A program made the translations under genes and the position numbers. Below the pieces are notes generated by a model. It had not been told where the DNA came from. It made no database searches and saw only the letters and a list, made by a program, of their open reading frames with translations. This document shows positions 1 to 10,653 of a stretch of DNA of 64,000 nt, one piece after another. Every line of letters begins with the position of its first letter. Position 1 is the stretch's first letter. Source of the stretch: Thiobaca trueperi (lineage in GTDB: Bacteria > Pseudomonadota > Gammaproteobacteria > Chromatiales > Chromatiaceae); the NCBI RefSeq assembly GCF_004342175.1, contig NZ_SMAO01000005.1:186001-250000 (forward strand), written 5' to 3'.

Positions 1-316
1 TGAAGCCGCTGTCCGGACGCGCCTGTCTGAGCGTGTTGGTGCCGACAGCACGCACGCTGCCCGGCGGAAAGCCGCGCAACCGCTGACCGAAACGCTCCAG
101 ACAGGCGAGTGCGCGGGCAACGACCTCGGGGGCAAGCAATTTGTCGTCCGTCAGCCCTTCGCCAAGACGGACCATTTCTTTGATGCGATCCGTGATCTGC
201 ATGTGACCGTCGTCGAGACGGGCCACGATCATGTGAAAGCTGTTGGAGCCGAGATCGACCGCCGCCACGATGTCGCGCGACACGCCCTCGGCTGCCTGGT
301 GAGATGCTTCAGGCAT
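1..316 (-). CDS. ppx: Exopolyphosphatase / guanosine pentaphosphatase family protein (5' part only)
   Basis: Only the first 105 codons lie in the window; the gene runs off the left edge. The protein begins MPEASHQ and then shows the Ppx/GppA phosphate-1 motif VAAVDLGSNSFHMIVARL (about residues 16-33) of the ASKHA fold, followed by KEMVRLGEGL and RAVGTNTLRQA, both typical of the family. The family hydrolyses terminal phosphates of polyphosphate, or pppGpp for GppA, in the cytoplasm. Ppx and GppA cannot be told apart from this fragment. It is divergent from the small gene at 579. Confidence 0.85.
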   Translation of the reverse strand, partial: MPEASHQAAEGVSRDIVAAVDLGSNSFHMIVARLDDGHMQITDRIKEMVRLGEGLTDDKLLAPEVVARALACLERFGQRLRGFPPGSVRAVGTNTLRQARPDSGF

Positions 317-578
317 GGCACAATCCACTACCGGGAAAGGAGGCGCATGGTATCAGAATCCGACGGCGTGCCGGCTTGGGGGAACGCGCACCGGTGGACG
401 TCTGCTGGCGGGTGATGGGAATCATGCGTTCCGCTGATGTTGACAAAGGGCCAGGGGCAGTAAATGCCGTAAAAAAAATCAATTCTTGAAATTGATCGTT
501 GTGGCTTTCTTTTTATGGCGATTTTGGTTATACGCCCGCCTATCGAAAATTGCGTAGTCACCCTTGAGGTATGAGTAG

Positions 579-761
579 ATGCTGGACCCTGAAAGCAGCT
601 ATGGCGAAGACATCGCCGAGCGTGTGCCGCCGCTGACGGCTCAAGAATCGCGTGGTCAGCAGGCGGCGAGCCTGGATGTTCGTCGGCGTATTGAGCACAT
701 GCGCGAGCTCAAGCGTCTGCGCGAACTGCTTGACGATCCCGATTTCGACGAGTTGAGCTAA
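579..761 (+). CDS. Small conserved hypothetical protein (PA3496-like), 60 residues
   Basis: A 60-residue highly charged protein with no signal peptide or membrane segment. The C-terminal half (DVRRRIEHMRELKRLRELL, then an acidic tail DDPDFDEL) is a probable amphipathic helix. From memory this pattern resembles the small PA3496-type family seen beside ppx-like or envelope genes in Pseudomonas; the function is unknown. It stands alone between ppx (divergent) and the MscK-like gene (convergent). The start ATG at 579 follows TGAGGTATGAG, a plausible ribosome binding site. No function is assigned. Confidence 0.6.
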   Translation: MLDPESSYGEDIAERVPPLTAQESRGQQAASLDVRRRIEHMRELKRLRELLDDPDFDELS

Positions 762-824
762 GCCCGCCTCCGGCGGCGCGGCCGCGCGCCGCTGTGCCCG
801 CCAGTTCCCCCCCCTTAAATCCCT

Positions 825-3800
825 TCAGTCTGCCGACTCCCGCTGGAGCCGGATCGTCAGCGGTTCGCTGGTCGAGAGATGCACATCGCGTTGCGGGAAG
901 GCGATTGGCAGACCCTCGTGAGCGAAGGTCTCGTAAATGGCCTGATGCAGATCGGTGATGACACCGATCCGGCCATCAAGCGCATCCAGATAGCAGCGCA
1001 GAATCACGGTCAGTGAGTTGTCGCTGAAGCCCTCGAAGCTGACCAGCGGCGCCGGATCCTCCAGCACCCGTTCGTGTCGCTCGGCGATCTGGGTCAACAG
1101 CGCCATGGCCTTTTTGGTATCACTGCCGTATTCGAGGCCGAGCGGGATGGTGATGCGGTTCTGCTGATCGGTCAGGGTCCAGTTCAAGAGACGCTCGGTG
1201 ATGAACTCCTTGTTGGGCACCAGCAGCTCCTGCTTGTCCCAGTTGCGGATGGTGGTGGCGCGGATCTGGATGTTGGTCACCACGCCCGTGGTGTCGCCGA
1301 TGGTCACGATGTCTCCAACCCGCACCGGGCGCTCGAACAGAATGATCAGGCCGCTGATGAAATTGGCGACGATCTCCTGTAACCCGAAGCCGATACCGAG
1401 ACTTAAAGCGGCGACCAGCCACTGGACCTGCGACCAACTGAGCCCGAGCGTGCTGAAGGCGAGCAGGAAGGCAACCGCCGTGATGAGATAGCTCGACAGC
1501 GTCTTGATCGCATAGCGCCCGCCAGCGGATACCGAATCGCTCTGCAGGAGCACGATTTCAAGCAGTGCCGGCAGGTTCTTGGCTGCGATGGTGGCGACGA
1601 TGACGATGATCAGCACCAGACCGACATCGGCTGCCGTGACCGGAATCAATTGTTCGGTCCCATCGACCAGACCGGTGTAATGCCAGAGCGCGAAACGCTC
1701 GAACAGACTGAAGGCGGGCAGCACATCCGACCAGGTCAGCCAGAGTCCAACCAGCGCGCTGAAGAAGATCGAGGCATTGATCAGGCGGCGGGTCTGTTCG
1801 TCGAGGGCGGCGAAATCCGGCTCGGGCTCTTCCACCAGCGGAACTTCCGAGGTGCCGCCAGCGCCGGGTTCGGCCTCCGCCGCACGTCGTGCGGCCTGCC
1901 GGTCCAGCGCCGCCTGGAGCGCCAGACGCCGCCGGGTCACGATCAGCCAGCGCACGATGGACTGATGCAGCACCACCAGTGCCAGCACCAGCCAGGTCTG
2001 ATAGACCAGCGACTGGAAGAGGATGCCGGCGGTATAGACATAGCCGACCAGCGCCAGTCCGGCCAGCGTCAGCGGCGCGCCGACGATGAAGGGAAACCAG
2101 AGATGGCGCAGCCGGTTGAGCCAGCCGTTCGGTTCCGCCGCCAGCATTCGCTTGAGGACGCCATGATCGGGGTTCAGCAGACGCGCGAAAAAGACCGCGA
2201 AGCCGAGCATGCTGGCGACCAGCGACAGGCGCCCCAGACTGCTGGTATAGGCCGGATCGTTATGGGTATAAACGGCCATGGTCAGCAGGGCGACCGGGAT
2301 GGCGTAGATCGTGAACCAGTCGAAATCGCGCCGGATCCGCGCGAGCGTTTCGGTGCGCCAGCGGAAATGACGGTCGGCGACCCCGCCGGTGATGCAGAGC
2401 AGACGGAAGGCGCGCAGATAATAGAGTCCGAACGAAACATCGGTCAGCGCCGTCCCGAAGGCGCGGGTAAAGGACGTCGCCTCCGCCGACACCAGAAGCT
2501 GCTGACCCAGCAGCCAGCACAGCAGCGGCAGCGGCAGGGCCGCCAGCAGCGTCCAGCCGATGGCTTCCAGGGTGAAGCGTGCGCCATCCGTGCGGACCCG
2601 GCGCAGAGGCTCGGCGGTCGCGCGAATGGCGCGCTGCATGGCGCCGACCTTCCAGAACAACAGCGCGATGCCCGCAAGCCCCAGCCAGAAGGAAAAGGCA
2701 TGGCTGAACCGCTCGACCAGGACGCGCGCGACCTCCAGCCAGTTATCCGGCGAAATGAGCCAGCCGAGCGCGGCCGGGAGTGACGTGACGGTTTCGACGC
2801 CCACCGCCGCTGCGCTGCGCACCCAGAGCAGACGCTCGGCGAGAAAATTGTCATAGGTGGTCGCAATCTGAGTGACCTGCTCGGAGGCATAATTCAACTC
2901 GCCGAGCTGCCGGATGTAATCGTCCTCGATGGACAGCGCCTGAGCGAGCAGAGGTTTGCGCTGCTGGAGCGTTTCGGCGAGCTGACGACGCACCAGCGGC
3001 TTCTGCGCGGAGTCGTCGTGTGCGGTCAGGTCGGCGAGATAGCGATCGAGATCGCGTATCTGGCGTTGTTCCTCGCGATAGCGGATCTGCCGCAGCGTGG
3101 CCTCGGCGATCTCGTCCTCCCGCTCCCCGATCATCCGTCGATATTGACGCGGATCCGGCAACTGGCTGCGCCGGTCGAGCAGGACCTGACCAAGCGCCTT
3201 GCTGAGTCCGGCCGCCTCCAGACGCTGCCGGGCGCCGCGATAGTCCTCCTCGATCCGCTTGCGTTCGGCCTCGATCCGGGCCAGCTCGCCGTTCAGTCCA
3301 TCGAGCTGGCGCGCAAGCTGTCCCAATGAGTCGGTGATCTCGGCGTTCTGCCGGGTCAGCTCCTGCACCAGCGGGTGCTTGTTTTCAGCCTCGCGTTGCG
3401 CCTGTTCGGAGACCCGCCGGGCGGCCTCGGCCTCATCCGTGCGGCGTTTGTTCTGCGCCTCTTCCAGCACCCGTTGACGGGCCTTCAGGACCAGGAGCGA
3501 CTGCGCGGACTGATCGCGCTGAGCCTTGTAAAGCGCCTCGCGTGCGGCCTGACTGAGGACTTCCTGTTCGAGCATACGGCCTTCGGCCCACAGCGACTGA
3601 CGGCGGGTCTCCAGCGCCCAGCGGCGGGCCTGCGCGAGATCGGGCGATTCGTCCGCGACCGGCGGCTGACGCAGATCGGCATCGATCTGATCAAGCAGTT
3701 GTTTCACTTCAGTCAAACGCGCACGGGCCAGGGCGGGACGATTGGTCCCGCTGTCGATCAGTTTTTCGAGTTCGCTGACACGGGCTTCTTCGGCCGCCGC

Positions 3801-4298
3801 CTCAGCCAGAACCTTGTTCAGTCGCTGCGTGATGTCATCGGTTGACAGGCTGTCGGGAATCGTCTCGGCTGGCTCGCTCGTGTCCGACTGGCTTTTTTCC
3901 AGCGTCTTCTGAATGGCGGCCGTCGCATTTGGCGCCGTTTTAAGCGACTGTGCGAACTCGGCAGTTTTGGTCTCGAAGTTGCTTGCATCTTCCAGACTGG
4001 TCAGAGCGCGGCGATAGAGTTCGGTCAAGGTGGCCTTGGTCGTCTCGTCGAGTCCGGTCGCGGCCTTGACCTCGTCAAGCTTGCTGGTGAGCTGTGCGGG
4101 TGTGGGTAGATTGACAGAGGTCGCAGGCGCTGCCCCGGTTGAGCTGCCGCCCGACTGGGCCGCCGCTGTCGCCGTGAGCGTGACGAGGAACAGTATAAGC
4201 AGGATTGACCAGACGACGCGCCGCATCGGCCAGACCGGCCGCAGGTGAGCGCTGGCTCGGTCAATCAGGGGCGTGTGGGGGATGAAAACGGAAAACAA
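825..4298 (-). CDS. MscK/KefA-like mechanosensitive ion channel, 1157 residues
   Basis: Large inner-membrane tension-gated channel that would release solutes on osmotic downshock. A signal-like hydrophobic segment at residues 25-48 ends TAAAQS. A long charged coiled-coil region (about 50-480) matches the periplasmic MscS-porin part of MscK/YjeP proteins. Several membrane segments follow (about 520-960), then the MscS core with LSLGIGFGLQEIVANFISG (about 963-981) and the beta domain FERPVRVGDIVTIGDTTG. The length matches E. coli MscK (about 1120). The start chosen is a TTG at 4298, preceded by CAGGAAC 8 nt upstream; an ATG at 4226, directly before the signal sequence, is a credible alternative with a weaker site. 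MscK and MscM cannot be separated by eye. Confidence 0.9.
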   Translation of the reverse strand: MFSVFIPHTPLIDRASAHLRPVWPMRRVVWSILLILFLVTLTATAAAQSGGSSTGAAPATSVNLPTPAQLTSKLDEVKAATGLDETTKATLTELYRRALTSLEDASNFETKTAEFAQSLKTAPNATAAIQKTLEKSQSDTSEPAETIPDSLSTDDITQRLNKVLAEAAAEEARVSELEKLIDSGTNRPALARARLTEVKQLLDQIDADLRQPPVADESPDLAQARRWALETRRQSLWAEGRMLEQEVLSQAAREALYKAQRDQSAQSLLVLKARQRVLEEAQNKRRTDEAEAARRVSEQAQREAENKHPLVQELTRQNAEITDSLGQLARQLDGLNGELARIEAERKRIEEDYRGARQRLEAAGLSKALGQVLLDRRSQLPDPRQYRRMIGEREDEIAEATLRQIRYREEQRQIRDLDRYLADLTAHDDSAQKPLVRRQLAETLQQRKPLLAQALSIEDDYIRQLGELNYASEQVTQIATTYDNFLAERLLWVRSAAAVGVETVTSLPAALGWLISPDNWLEVARVLVERFSHAFSFWLGLAGIALLFWKVGAMQRAIRATAEPLRRVRTDGARFTLEAIGWTLLAALPLPLLCWLLGQQLLVSAEATSFTRAFGTALTDVSFGLYYLRAFRLLCITGGVADRHFRWRTETLARIRRDFDWFTIYAIPVALLTMAVYTHNDPAYTSSLGRLSLVASMLGFAVFFARLLNPDHGVLKRMLAAEPNGWLNRLRHLWFPFIVGAPLTLAGLALVGYVYTAGILFQSLVYQTWLVLALVVLHQSIVRWLIVTRRRLALQAALDRQAARRAAEAEPGAGGTSEVPLVEEPEPDFAALDEQTRRLINASIFFSALVGLWLTWSDVLPAFSLFERFALWHYTGLVDGTEQLIPVTAADVGLVLIIVIVATIAAKNLPALLEIVLLQSDSVSAGGRYAIKTLSSYLITAVAFLLAFSTLGLSWSQVQWLVAALSLGIGFGLQEIVANFISGLIILFERPVRVGDIVTIGDTTGVVTNIQIRATTIRNWDKQELLVPNKEFITERLLNWTLTDQQNRITIPLGLEYGSDTKKAMALLTQIAERHERVLEDPAPLVSFEGFSDNSLTVILRCYLDALDGRIGVITDLHQAIYETFAHEGLPIAFPQRDVHLSTSEPLTIRLQRESAD

Positions 4299-4380
4299 GG
4301 TTGCTGTTCCTGATTGGAGAGGTCAGAAGTCTTGAGCGATTGGCCGGAAATGTTATACCAGCCCCGGTTTTGACGGGATG

Positions 4381-4434
4381 ACAGGATCGACAGGATTTTT
4401 AAACATTGATTTAAATCATGTTAATCCTGTCTAA
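4381..4434. repeat. Dispersed intergenic repeat, GACAGGATT family, copy 1
   Basis: Between the MscK-like gene and argA. It holds ACAGGATCGACAGGATT, and after an AT-rich palindrome the inverted arm AATCCTGTC (4423-4431), which pairs with GACAGGATT at 4389-4397. The whole can fold into a long hairpin. Related sequence recurs at 17014-17076 and 41892-41952. Confidence 0.7.
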
Positions 4435-4481
4435 ACGCAAAGCCGTCGATCCGGTGAATCGGCGCTATCCGGGAAACCAGG

Positions 4482-5861
4482 TTACAGCGCCTTGACGAAG
4501 ACCTTTGAATTGCGCTGAAAATTATAAAGAACCTGTTTTTCCATCGGCAGCGAATCCAGACCTGCCGGCTGGAAGCCGCGCTCCTGGAACCAGTGCGCGG
4601 TTTGCGTCGTCAGCACGAACAGCCGCTCGATCCGGCGCGCGCGGGCCAGCCCCTCAATGTGTTCGAGCAGTCGCTCGCCGCGCCGCCCCCCCAGATAATC
4701 CGTGTGCACCGCGAGACAGGCCAGCTCGGCCATGCCATCGCGCGGATAGGCATAGAGTGCCGCGCAGGCCGTGACCAGGCCATCGCGCTCGGTCAGCACG
4801 AAGCGGTCGATCTCGGTCTCCAGCCGCTCGCGTGAGCGGCGCACCAGCACCCCGCGCTCCTCCAGCGGGCGCAGCAGGTCGAGGATGCCGGCGACATCGT
4901 CGATCCGCGCCGGGCGCAGTTCTTCATAGGGTTCAGCCGAGATCAGGGTGCCGCTGCCGTCGCGGGTCAGCAGTTCACGCAGGAGTGCGCCATCGCGACG
5001 CCCCACCAGATGCACGCGACGAATCCCGTTGCGGCAGGACTCCGCCCCGGCGCGCAGACAGGCGGCGATCTCGTCGGGGAGGTCGGGCGTATCGGTCAGC
5101 AGCCGGTCCACGTCGCGCGCCAGCAGATTCGACGCGAGCCGCTCGCGGTCGGCGAATCCGGCATCCTCGATCAGAAAGATCAGCTTGTCCGCGCCCAACG
5201 CGACCGCCGCGCTGCGCGCCACGTCGGCGGCGCTCAGGTTGAAGACCTCACCGGTCGGTGAATAACCCAGCGGCGGCATCAGGGCGACCGCGCCCTGTTC
5301 GAGCACCGCCCGCAGGGTGCGATGCTCGACCCGCCGCACCGCGCCGGTGTGGGCGTAATCCACGCCATCAATGACGCCCAGCGGACGGGCGGTGACGAAA
5401 TTGCCCGAGACGACCGGGATCCGCACCCCGGCCATGGGTGAATTGGCCAGACCCAGCGACAGCAGCGCCTCGATTTCGACCCGCACCACCCCGGCGGCTT
5501 CCTTGACGCAGGCCAGCGCGGTGGCATCGGTGACGCGCACCCCGTTGACATAGCGCAGTTGCGCCCCGCGACCCGCCAGCCGCGACTCGATCTGCGGCCG
5601 CGCGCCATGCACCAGCACCAGCCGGATGCCGAGTCCATGCAGCAGGGCGATGTCGTGCACCAGATCGGGAAAACGGGCGTCGGCCACCGCCTCGCCGCCG
5701 AAGGCGATGACGAAGGTTCGTCCGCGATGGGCGTGGATGTAGGGCGTCGCCTGACGCACCCAGTCAACGAATGGATCGTGGCCCGAGGGCGCGGTGTATT
5801 TGGGTGCGGAGGTATCCGACACGCTTGCTATCCTCAATGACATCGTGGCGGACAATACCAT
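4482..5861 (-). CDS. argA: N-acetylglutamate synthase (amino-acid N-acetyltransferase)
   Basis: Catalyses the first step of arginine biosynthesis, acetyl-CoA plus glutamate to N-acetylglutamate, in the cytoplasm. At 459 residues it matches the two-domain bacterial ArgA (E. coli 443). An amino-acid-kinase-like domain spans about residues 45-290 (FVIAFGGEAV, LVLVHGARPQIE, GVRIPVVSGNFVTARP). A GNAT acetyltransferase domain spans about 305-459 (AELACLAVHTDYLGGRRGERLLEHIE, the acetyl-CoA loop region). The start is ATG 5861; a second in-frame ATG at 5843 is possible and neither has a strong ribosome binding site. It is followed on the same strand from ugd by 36 bp, so the two may be co-transcribed. 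Confidence 0.95.
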   Translation of the reverse strand: MVLSATMSLRIASVSDTSAPKYTAPSGHDPFVDWVRQATPYIHAHRGRTFVIAFGGEAVADARFPDLVHDIALLHGLGIRLVLVHGARPQIESRLAGRGAQLRYVNGVRVTDATALACVKEAAGVVRVEIEALLSLGLANSPMAGVRIPVVSGNFVTARPLGVIDGVDYAHTGAVRRVEHRTLRAVLEQGAVALMPPLGYSPTGEVFNLSAADVARSAAVALGADKLIFLIEDAGFADRERLASNLLARDVDRLLTDTPDLPDEIAACLRAGAESCRNGIRRVHLVGRRDGALLRELLTRDGSGTLISAEPYEELRPARIDDVAGILDLLRPLEERGVLVRRSRERLETEIDRFVLTERDGLVTACAALYAYPRDGMAELACLAVHTDYLGGRRGERLLEHIEGLARARRIERLFVLTTQTAHWFQERGFQPAGLDSLPMEKQVLYNFQRNSKVFVKAL

Positions 5862-5897
5862 CGCGCCTGATTGCGAAACCCATCAATCCGGTGCAGG

Positions 5898-7235
5898 TCA
5901 GCCGGGCCTGAGCGGCAGGCGTCCGATCGAAACATAGGTCAGGCCGGCCGCGTTGGCGAGCCGTCCGTCCAGAATGTTGCGTCCGTCGAAGATGACGGGG
6001 GTTTTGAGCTTGCCGTGGACGGTTGCGAAGTTGGGGCTGCGGAATTGCGCCCACTCGGTCAGGATCGCTAGTGCATCGGCGCCGTCCAGGGCGGACATGG
6101 CGTCTGCGGCAAGCGTCAGGTCGGCGCGCTCGCCATAGATGCGCCGGGTCTCGTCGGCGGCGACCGGATCGAAGGCGCGGACACTGGCGCCAGCGGCCCA
6201 CAGCGACTCCATCAGCACCCGGCTGGAGGCTTCACGCATGTCGTCGGTGTTGGGTTTGAAGGACAGTCCCCAGAGCGCGATGGTGCGTCCCTTCAGATCG
6301 CCCGCGAAATAATCGTTGATTTTTTTGAACAGCAGTTCCTTCTGACGGAAGTTCACCGCCTCGACCGCATGCAGCAACTGGGGGTCGTAACCCAGACTGC
6401 GTGCGGTCTGTTCCAGGGCGCGGACATCCTTGGGAAAGCAGGAGCCGCCGTAGCCGCAGCCGGGATAGATGAACTGATAGCCGATGCGCGGGTCGGAACC
6501 GATACCGACGCGCACCTTGTCGATGTCCGCGCCCACGGCCTCGGCGATGTTCGACAGCTCGTTCATGAAGCTGATCTTGGTGGCCAGCATGGCGTTGGCG
6601 GCGTATTTGGTGAGTTCCGCCGAGCGGATGTCCATCACCATCAGTCGGTCATGGCTGCGGTTGAAGGGGGCGTAGAGCGCCCGCAGCAGCTCGGCAGTGC
6701 GGGGATTGTCGGTACCGACGATGATGCGGTCGGGGCGCATGAAATCCTCAATGGCGGCGCCTTCTTTGAGAAATTCCGGGTTGGAGACGACATCGAATTC
6801 AACCGTCGCGCCACGCGCCGCCTGTGTCTCACGCACGGCAGCCGCGACCTTGTCGGCGGTGCCGACCGGCACGGTCGATTTATCGACCAGAATGCGATAC
6901 CCGTCCATGTGCTCGCCGATGGTCCGCGCCACGGCCAGGACGTATTGAAGATCGGCGGATCCGTCCTCGTCGGGCGGGGTGCCCACGGCGATGAACTGGA
7001 ACAGGCCATGCCTGACGCCGGCCTCGGCGTCGGTGGAAAAGCGCAGCCGACCGGCTTCGCGGTTGCTTTTGATCAGTTCATCAAGGCCGGGCTCATAGAT
7101 CGGCACCCCACCGCTGTTGAGCAGATCGATCTTAGCGGGGTCGATATCGATGCACAGCACCGTATTGCCCACCTCGGCGAGACAGGCGCCAGTCACCAGG
7201 CCAACATAGCCGCTGCCAAAAATCGTGACATCCAT
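5898..7235 (-). CDS. ugd: UDP-glucose 6-dehydrogenase
   Basis: Oxidises UDP-glucose to UDP-glucuronate with two NAD+, supplying precursors for exopolysaccharide or lipopolysaccharide. The 445-residue protein starts with the Rossmann motif [11 protein letters not shown] (residues 6-16). It has [11 protein letters not shown], the [12 protein letters not shown] segment and the catalytic cysteine motif [13 protein letters not shown] near residue 260, then the C-terminal UDP-binding domain ([16 protein letters not shown]). Length and motifs are complete for the family. A perfect 6-bp inverted repeat at 7260-7273 lies in its upstream region. No other polysaccharide genes are nearby, so its specific end product is unknown. 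Confidence 0.96.
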   Translation of the reverse strand: MDVTIFGSGYVGLVTGACLAEVGNTVLCIDIDPAKIDLLNSGGVPIYEPGLDELIKSNREAGRLRFSTDAEAGVRHGLFQFIAVGTPPDEDGSADLQYVLAVARTIGEHMDGYRILVDKSTVPVGTADKVAAAVRETQAARGATVEFDVVSNPEFLKEGAAIEDFMRPDRIIVGTDNPRTAELLRALYAPFNRSHDRLMVMDIRSAELTKYAANAMLATKISFMNELSNIAEAVGADIDKVRVGIGSDPRIGYQFIYPGCGYGGSCFPKDVRALEQTARSLGYDPQLLHAVEAVNFRQKELLFKKINDYFAGDLKGRTIALWGLSFKPNTDDMREASSRVLMESLWAAGASVRAFDPVAADETRRIYGERADLTLAADAMSALDGADALAILTEWAQFRSPNFATVHGKLKTPVIFDGRNILDGRLANAAGLTYVSIGRLPLRPG

Positions 7236-7380
7236 CGTGTTGATTCTCTAGGGCTGATTCTCTCGTGCGAGAGACAAAGAATGGTTGAACGCGGCTGGAA
7301 ATGGTATCAGCTTGCGCTTGTCCTGGAATGCTTTGTTGACTGGCTGTTCTGGTTGTTGGCAAATTCTTTTCGGTTAGTGG

Positions 7381-7409
7381 TTGACGGCTGTCTTTTTGGT
7401 TCTTATACT
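7381..7409 (+). promoter_or_regulatory. Sigma70 promoter for the tRNA-tuf operon
   Basis: TTGACG at 7381-7386 and TATACT at 7404-7409, separated by 17 bp, 14 bp before tRNA-Tyr. The GC-rich stretch right after the -10 (GCGCCGCTC) resembles the discriminator of stringently controlled stable-RNA promoters. Confidence 0.8.
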
Positions 7410-7422
7410 GCGCCGCTCATTT

Positions 7423-7507
7423 GGAGGGGTTCCCGAGCGGTCAAAGGGATCAGACTGTAAATCTGACGGCTCAGCCTTCGGAGGTTCGAATCCTCCCCCC
7501 TCCACCA
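7423..7507 (+). tRNA. tRNA-Tyr (anticodon GTA)
   Basis: 85 nt with a long variable arm and encoded CCA. The acceptor stem GGAGGGG pairs with CCCCTCC, followed by A and CCA. The anticodon GTA is at 7457-7459 and the T arm contains GGTTCGAATCC. First gene of the tRNA-Tyr/Gly/Thr-tuf operon, as in E. coli tyrU-glyT-thrT-tufB. Confidence 0.97.
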
Positions 7508-7535
7508 TCCTTTTAGAGTGAAAAGGGCGCGCCCG

Positions 7536-7609
<74 letters not shown>

Positions 7610-7638
7610 TTTGTGTTGTAGCTGTTTGAGTTGATATT

Positions 7639-7714
7639 GCCCATGTAGCTCAGTTGGTAGAGCACACCCTTGGTAAGGGTGAGGTCACCGGTTCGACTCC
7701 GGTCATGGGCTCCA
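7639..7714 (+). tRNA. tRNA-Thr (anticodon GGT)
   Basis: 76 nt, acceptor GCCCATG pairing with CATGGGC, then T and encoded CCA. Anticodon GGT at 7672-7674, T arm CCGGTTCGACTCCGG. It lies 66 nt before the tuf start codon. Confidence 0.97.
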
Positions 7715-7780
7715 GATTTTTGAGCCGTTTGCGTGCCGTGCGGCGCGTCTTGTCGATTTGAACCATGCGGGGAGCTGTTC

Positions 7781-8971
<1,191 letters not shown>

Positions 8972-8984
8972 AGTCAGTTGTTAA

Positions 8985-9031
8985 GCTGCGCGGGCCGGAT
9001 GTCATCCGGCTTCGCTCGCAGCAGTGTTTTT
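8985..9031 (+). terminator. Hairpin between tuf and tRNA-Trp, possible partial terminator or processing site
   Basis: The outer stem GCTGCG (8985-8990) pairs with CGCAGC (9017-9022) around an inner hairpin GCCGGAT-GTC-ATCCGGC (8994-9010). A run of five T follows from 9027. It could end some transcripts or mark an RNase processing site before tRNA-Trp. Confidence 0.45.
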
Positions 9032-9037
9032 CGATTT

Positions 9038-9113
9038 AGGCCAGTAGCTCAATTGGCAGAGCGGCGGTCTCCAAAACCGCAGGTTGGGGGTTCGATTCCC
9101 TCCTGGCCTGCCA
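9038..9113 (+). tRNA. tRNA-Trp (anticodon CCA)
   Basis: 76 nt, acceptor AGGCCAG pairing with CTGGCCT, then G and encoded CCA. The anticodon loop CTCCAAA gives CCA at 9071-9073. It lies 32 nt before secE, the usual gammaproteobacterial order. Confidence 0.97.
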
Positions 9114-9145
9114 TACAATCCATCGCTTAGGCGACAGGCGATTCC

Positions 9146-9523
9146 ATGAATTCACGCGCAGAGGACCGTAGCGCCAGCTTGGATGTGATCAAGCTGGCTG
9201 TTTCCGCGTTTTTGCTGATTGTCGGCATTTTTGCCTTCTATTACCTGTCGTCCGTTTCGACGCTGTTCCGGGTGGTCGGTCTGCTGATCGTCGGCGGGGC
9301 TGCGGTCGCGCTGGCGTTACAGACCGCGCCGGGACGTCTGGTCTGGCAATTCGTTGCCGATGCGCGCATGGAAGTGCGGAAGGTCGTCTGGCCTTCGCGA
9401 CAGGAAACGCTTCAGACGACCCTCGTGGTCATCGTCATGGTGCTGGTCGTCGGCATCGTTCTCTGGTTGTTCGATATGTTGCTGATGGCGATTCTGCGTT
9501 TTCTGACTGGCCAGGGAGGCTGA
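9146..9523 (+). CDS. secE: Preprotein translocase subunit SecE
   Basis: Essential small subunit of the SecYEG protein-export channel in the inner membrane. 125 residues, close to E. coli (127), with three predicted membrane segments: about 12-33, 39-57 and, after the conserved amphipathic stretch [17 protein letters not shown], about 93-115. The three-segment form is typical of gammaproteobacteria. Its TGA (9521-9523) touches the start of nusG, implying coupled translation. Start ATG 9146. Confidence 0.96.
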   Translation: MNSRAEDRSASLDVIKLAVSAFLLIVGIFAFYYLSSVSTLFRVVGLLIVGGAAVALALQTAPGRLVWQFVADARMEVRKVVWPSRQETLQTTLVVIVMVLVVGIVLWLFDMLLMAILRFLTGQGG

Positions 9524-9525
9524 TG

Positions 9526-10059
9526 ATGTCCAAACGTTGGTACGTCATCCACGCCTATTCGGGGTTCGAGGGGCAGGTCAAGCGATCGCTGGAGGATCGC
9601 GTCAAGCGGGCCGGTCTTGAGGATCTCTTCGGTCAGGTGCTGGTGCCGACGGAGGAAGTCGTCGAGATGCGCGCCGGCCAGCAGCGCAAGAGCGAGCGCA
9701 AGTTCTTTCCGGGCTATGTCCTGGTCAACATGGAAATGACCGACGAAACCTGGCACCTTGTCAAAAGCGTTCCCAAGGTCATGGGTTTCATCGGCGGCAC
9801 CGGTGATCGTCCGGCGCCCGTGCCCGATTCGCAGGCCGAAGTCATTCTGCAGCGATTGCAGGAAGGTGGTGAGAAGCCGCGTCCGAAAGTGCTCTATGAA
9901 CCGGGTGAGGTCGTGCGCGTCGTGGATGGTCCCTTTACGGATTTCAACGGCGTGGTCGAGTATGTCGATTACGACAAGAGTCGCGTCAAGGTCTCTGTCC
10001 TGATCTTTGGTCGCTCGACGCCCGTCGATCTGGAGTTCGCCCAAGTCGAAAAAGGCTGA
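9526..10059 (+). CDS. nusG: Transcription termination/antitermination factor NusG
   Basis: Binds RNA polymerase and couples it to Rho or to the ribosome. 177 residues: NGN domain ([13 protein letters not shown] at the start, then [12 protein letters not shown]) and a C-terminal KOW domain ([32 protein letters not shown]). ATG at 9526 is preferred because GGGAGG (9514-9519) lies 6 nt upstream; the adjacent ATG at 9523 overlaps the secE stop and would add one Met. Cotranscribed with secE. Confidence 0.96.
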   Translation: MSKRWYVIHAYSGFEGQVKRSLEDRVKRAGLEDLFGQVLVPTEEVVEMRAGQQRKSERKFFPGYVLVNMEMTDETWHLVKSVPKVMGFIGGTGDRPAPVPDSQAEVILQRLQEGGEKPRPKVLYEPGEVVRVVDGPFTDFNGVVEYVDYDKSRVKVSVLIFGRSTPVDLEFAQVEKG

Positions 10060-10218
10060 TCAAGCGACTGTCCGCCCCGGCGGTCAGGCAATCAACGGTC
10101 AGTCGATCAGTGGCCGCATCCCGATCCGGATCGGTCTCCTTACCAAGTCCCCGTCAGGGGCCATGCATGGGGAGCCAGAGTTTTCATCCCTGGCGTCTGC
10201 ACCCATTGGAGAACAATC
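10060..10218 (+). promoter_or_regulatory. nusG-rplK spacer, expected L11-operon leader
   Basis: 159-bp spacer. It contains a perfect 14-bp palindrome CCGATCCGGATCGG at 10121-10134 upstream of the rplK ribosome binding region (GGAGAAC). In E. coli ribosomal protein L1 represses the L11 operon through a leader site; whether this spacer holds such a site is not shown by the sequence alone. Confidence 0.3.
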
Positions 10219-10653
10219 GTGGCAAAGAAAATCAATGCCTATGTCAAGTTGCAGGTCAAGGCCGGCGAGGCGACCCCCAGCCCGCCCGTCGGCCCTGCGC
10301 TTGGTCAGCATGGCGTCAATATCATGGAATTCTGCAAGGCGTTCAATGCGCGCACGCAGGAAATGGAAAAAGGTATGCCGACCCCGGTCGTCATCACCGT
10401 CTATTCGGATCGCAGTTTCACCTTCATCACCAAGACGCCGCCGGCATCCATCCTGCTGAAAAAGGCGCTTGGTCTGCCCAAAGGCAGTCCGAATCCGAAT
10501 ACCAACAAAATCGGCACGGTGACGCGCGAGCAGTTGGAGCAGGTGGCATCGCTGAAGATGCCCGATCTGACGGCGGCTGATATGGATGCTGCGGTACGGA
10601 CCATCGCCGGGAGCGCCCGCTCCATGGGTCTCAATGTGGAGGGGGTCAACTGA
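10219..10653 (+). CDS. rplK: 50S ribosomal protein L11
   Basis: 144 residues, full length for L11, which binds the GTPase-associated region of 23S rRNA. It begins [20 protein letters not shown] with the conserved [19 protein letters not shown] segment, and the C-terminal RNA-binding part includes [12 protein letters not shown] and GSARSMGL. It starts with GTG at 10219, preceded by GGAGAAC. The last codon overlaps the rplA start by one base (TGATG), so the two are translationally coupled. Confidence 0.97.
   Translation: MAKKINAYVKLQVKAGEATPSPPVGPALGQHGVNIMEFCKAFNARTQEMEKGMPTPVVITVYSDRSFTFITKTPPASILLKKALGLPKGSPNPNTNKIGTVTREQLEQVASLKMPDLTAADMDAAVRTIAGSARSMGLNVEGVN

Noticed and set aside
328-561. 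77-codon minus-strand open frame between ppx and the small gene at 579
   Set aside because: It spans the presumed divergent promoter region, overlaps nothing conserved and has no ribosome binding site.
1650-2783. 377-codon open frame on the plus strand within the MscK-like gene
   Set aside because: Gln/Arg/Glu-rich low-information translation, entirely inside a recognised gene on the other strand.
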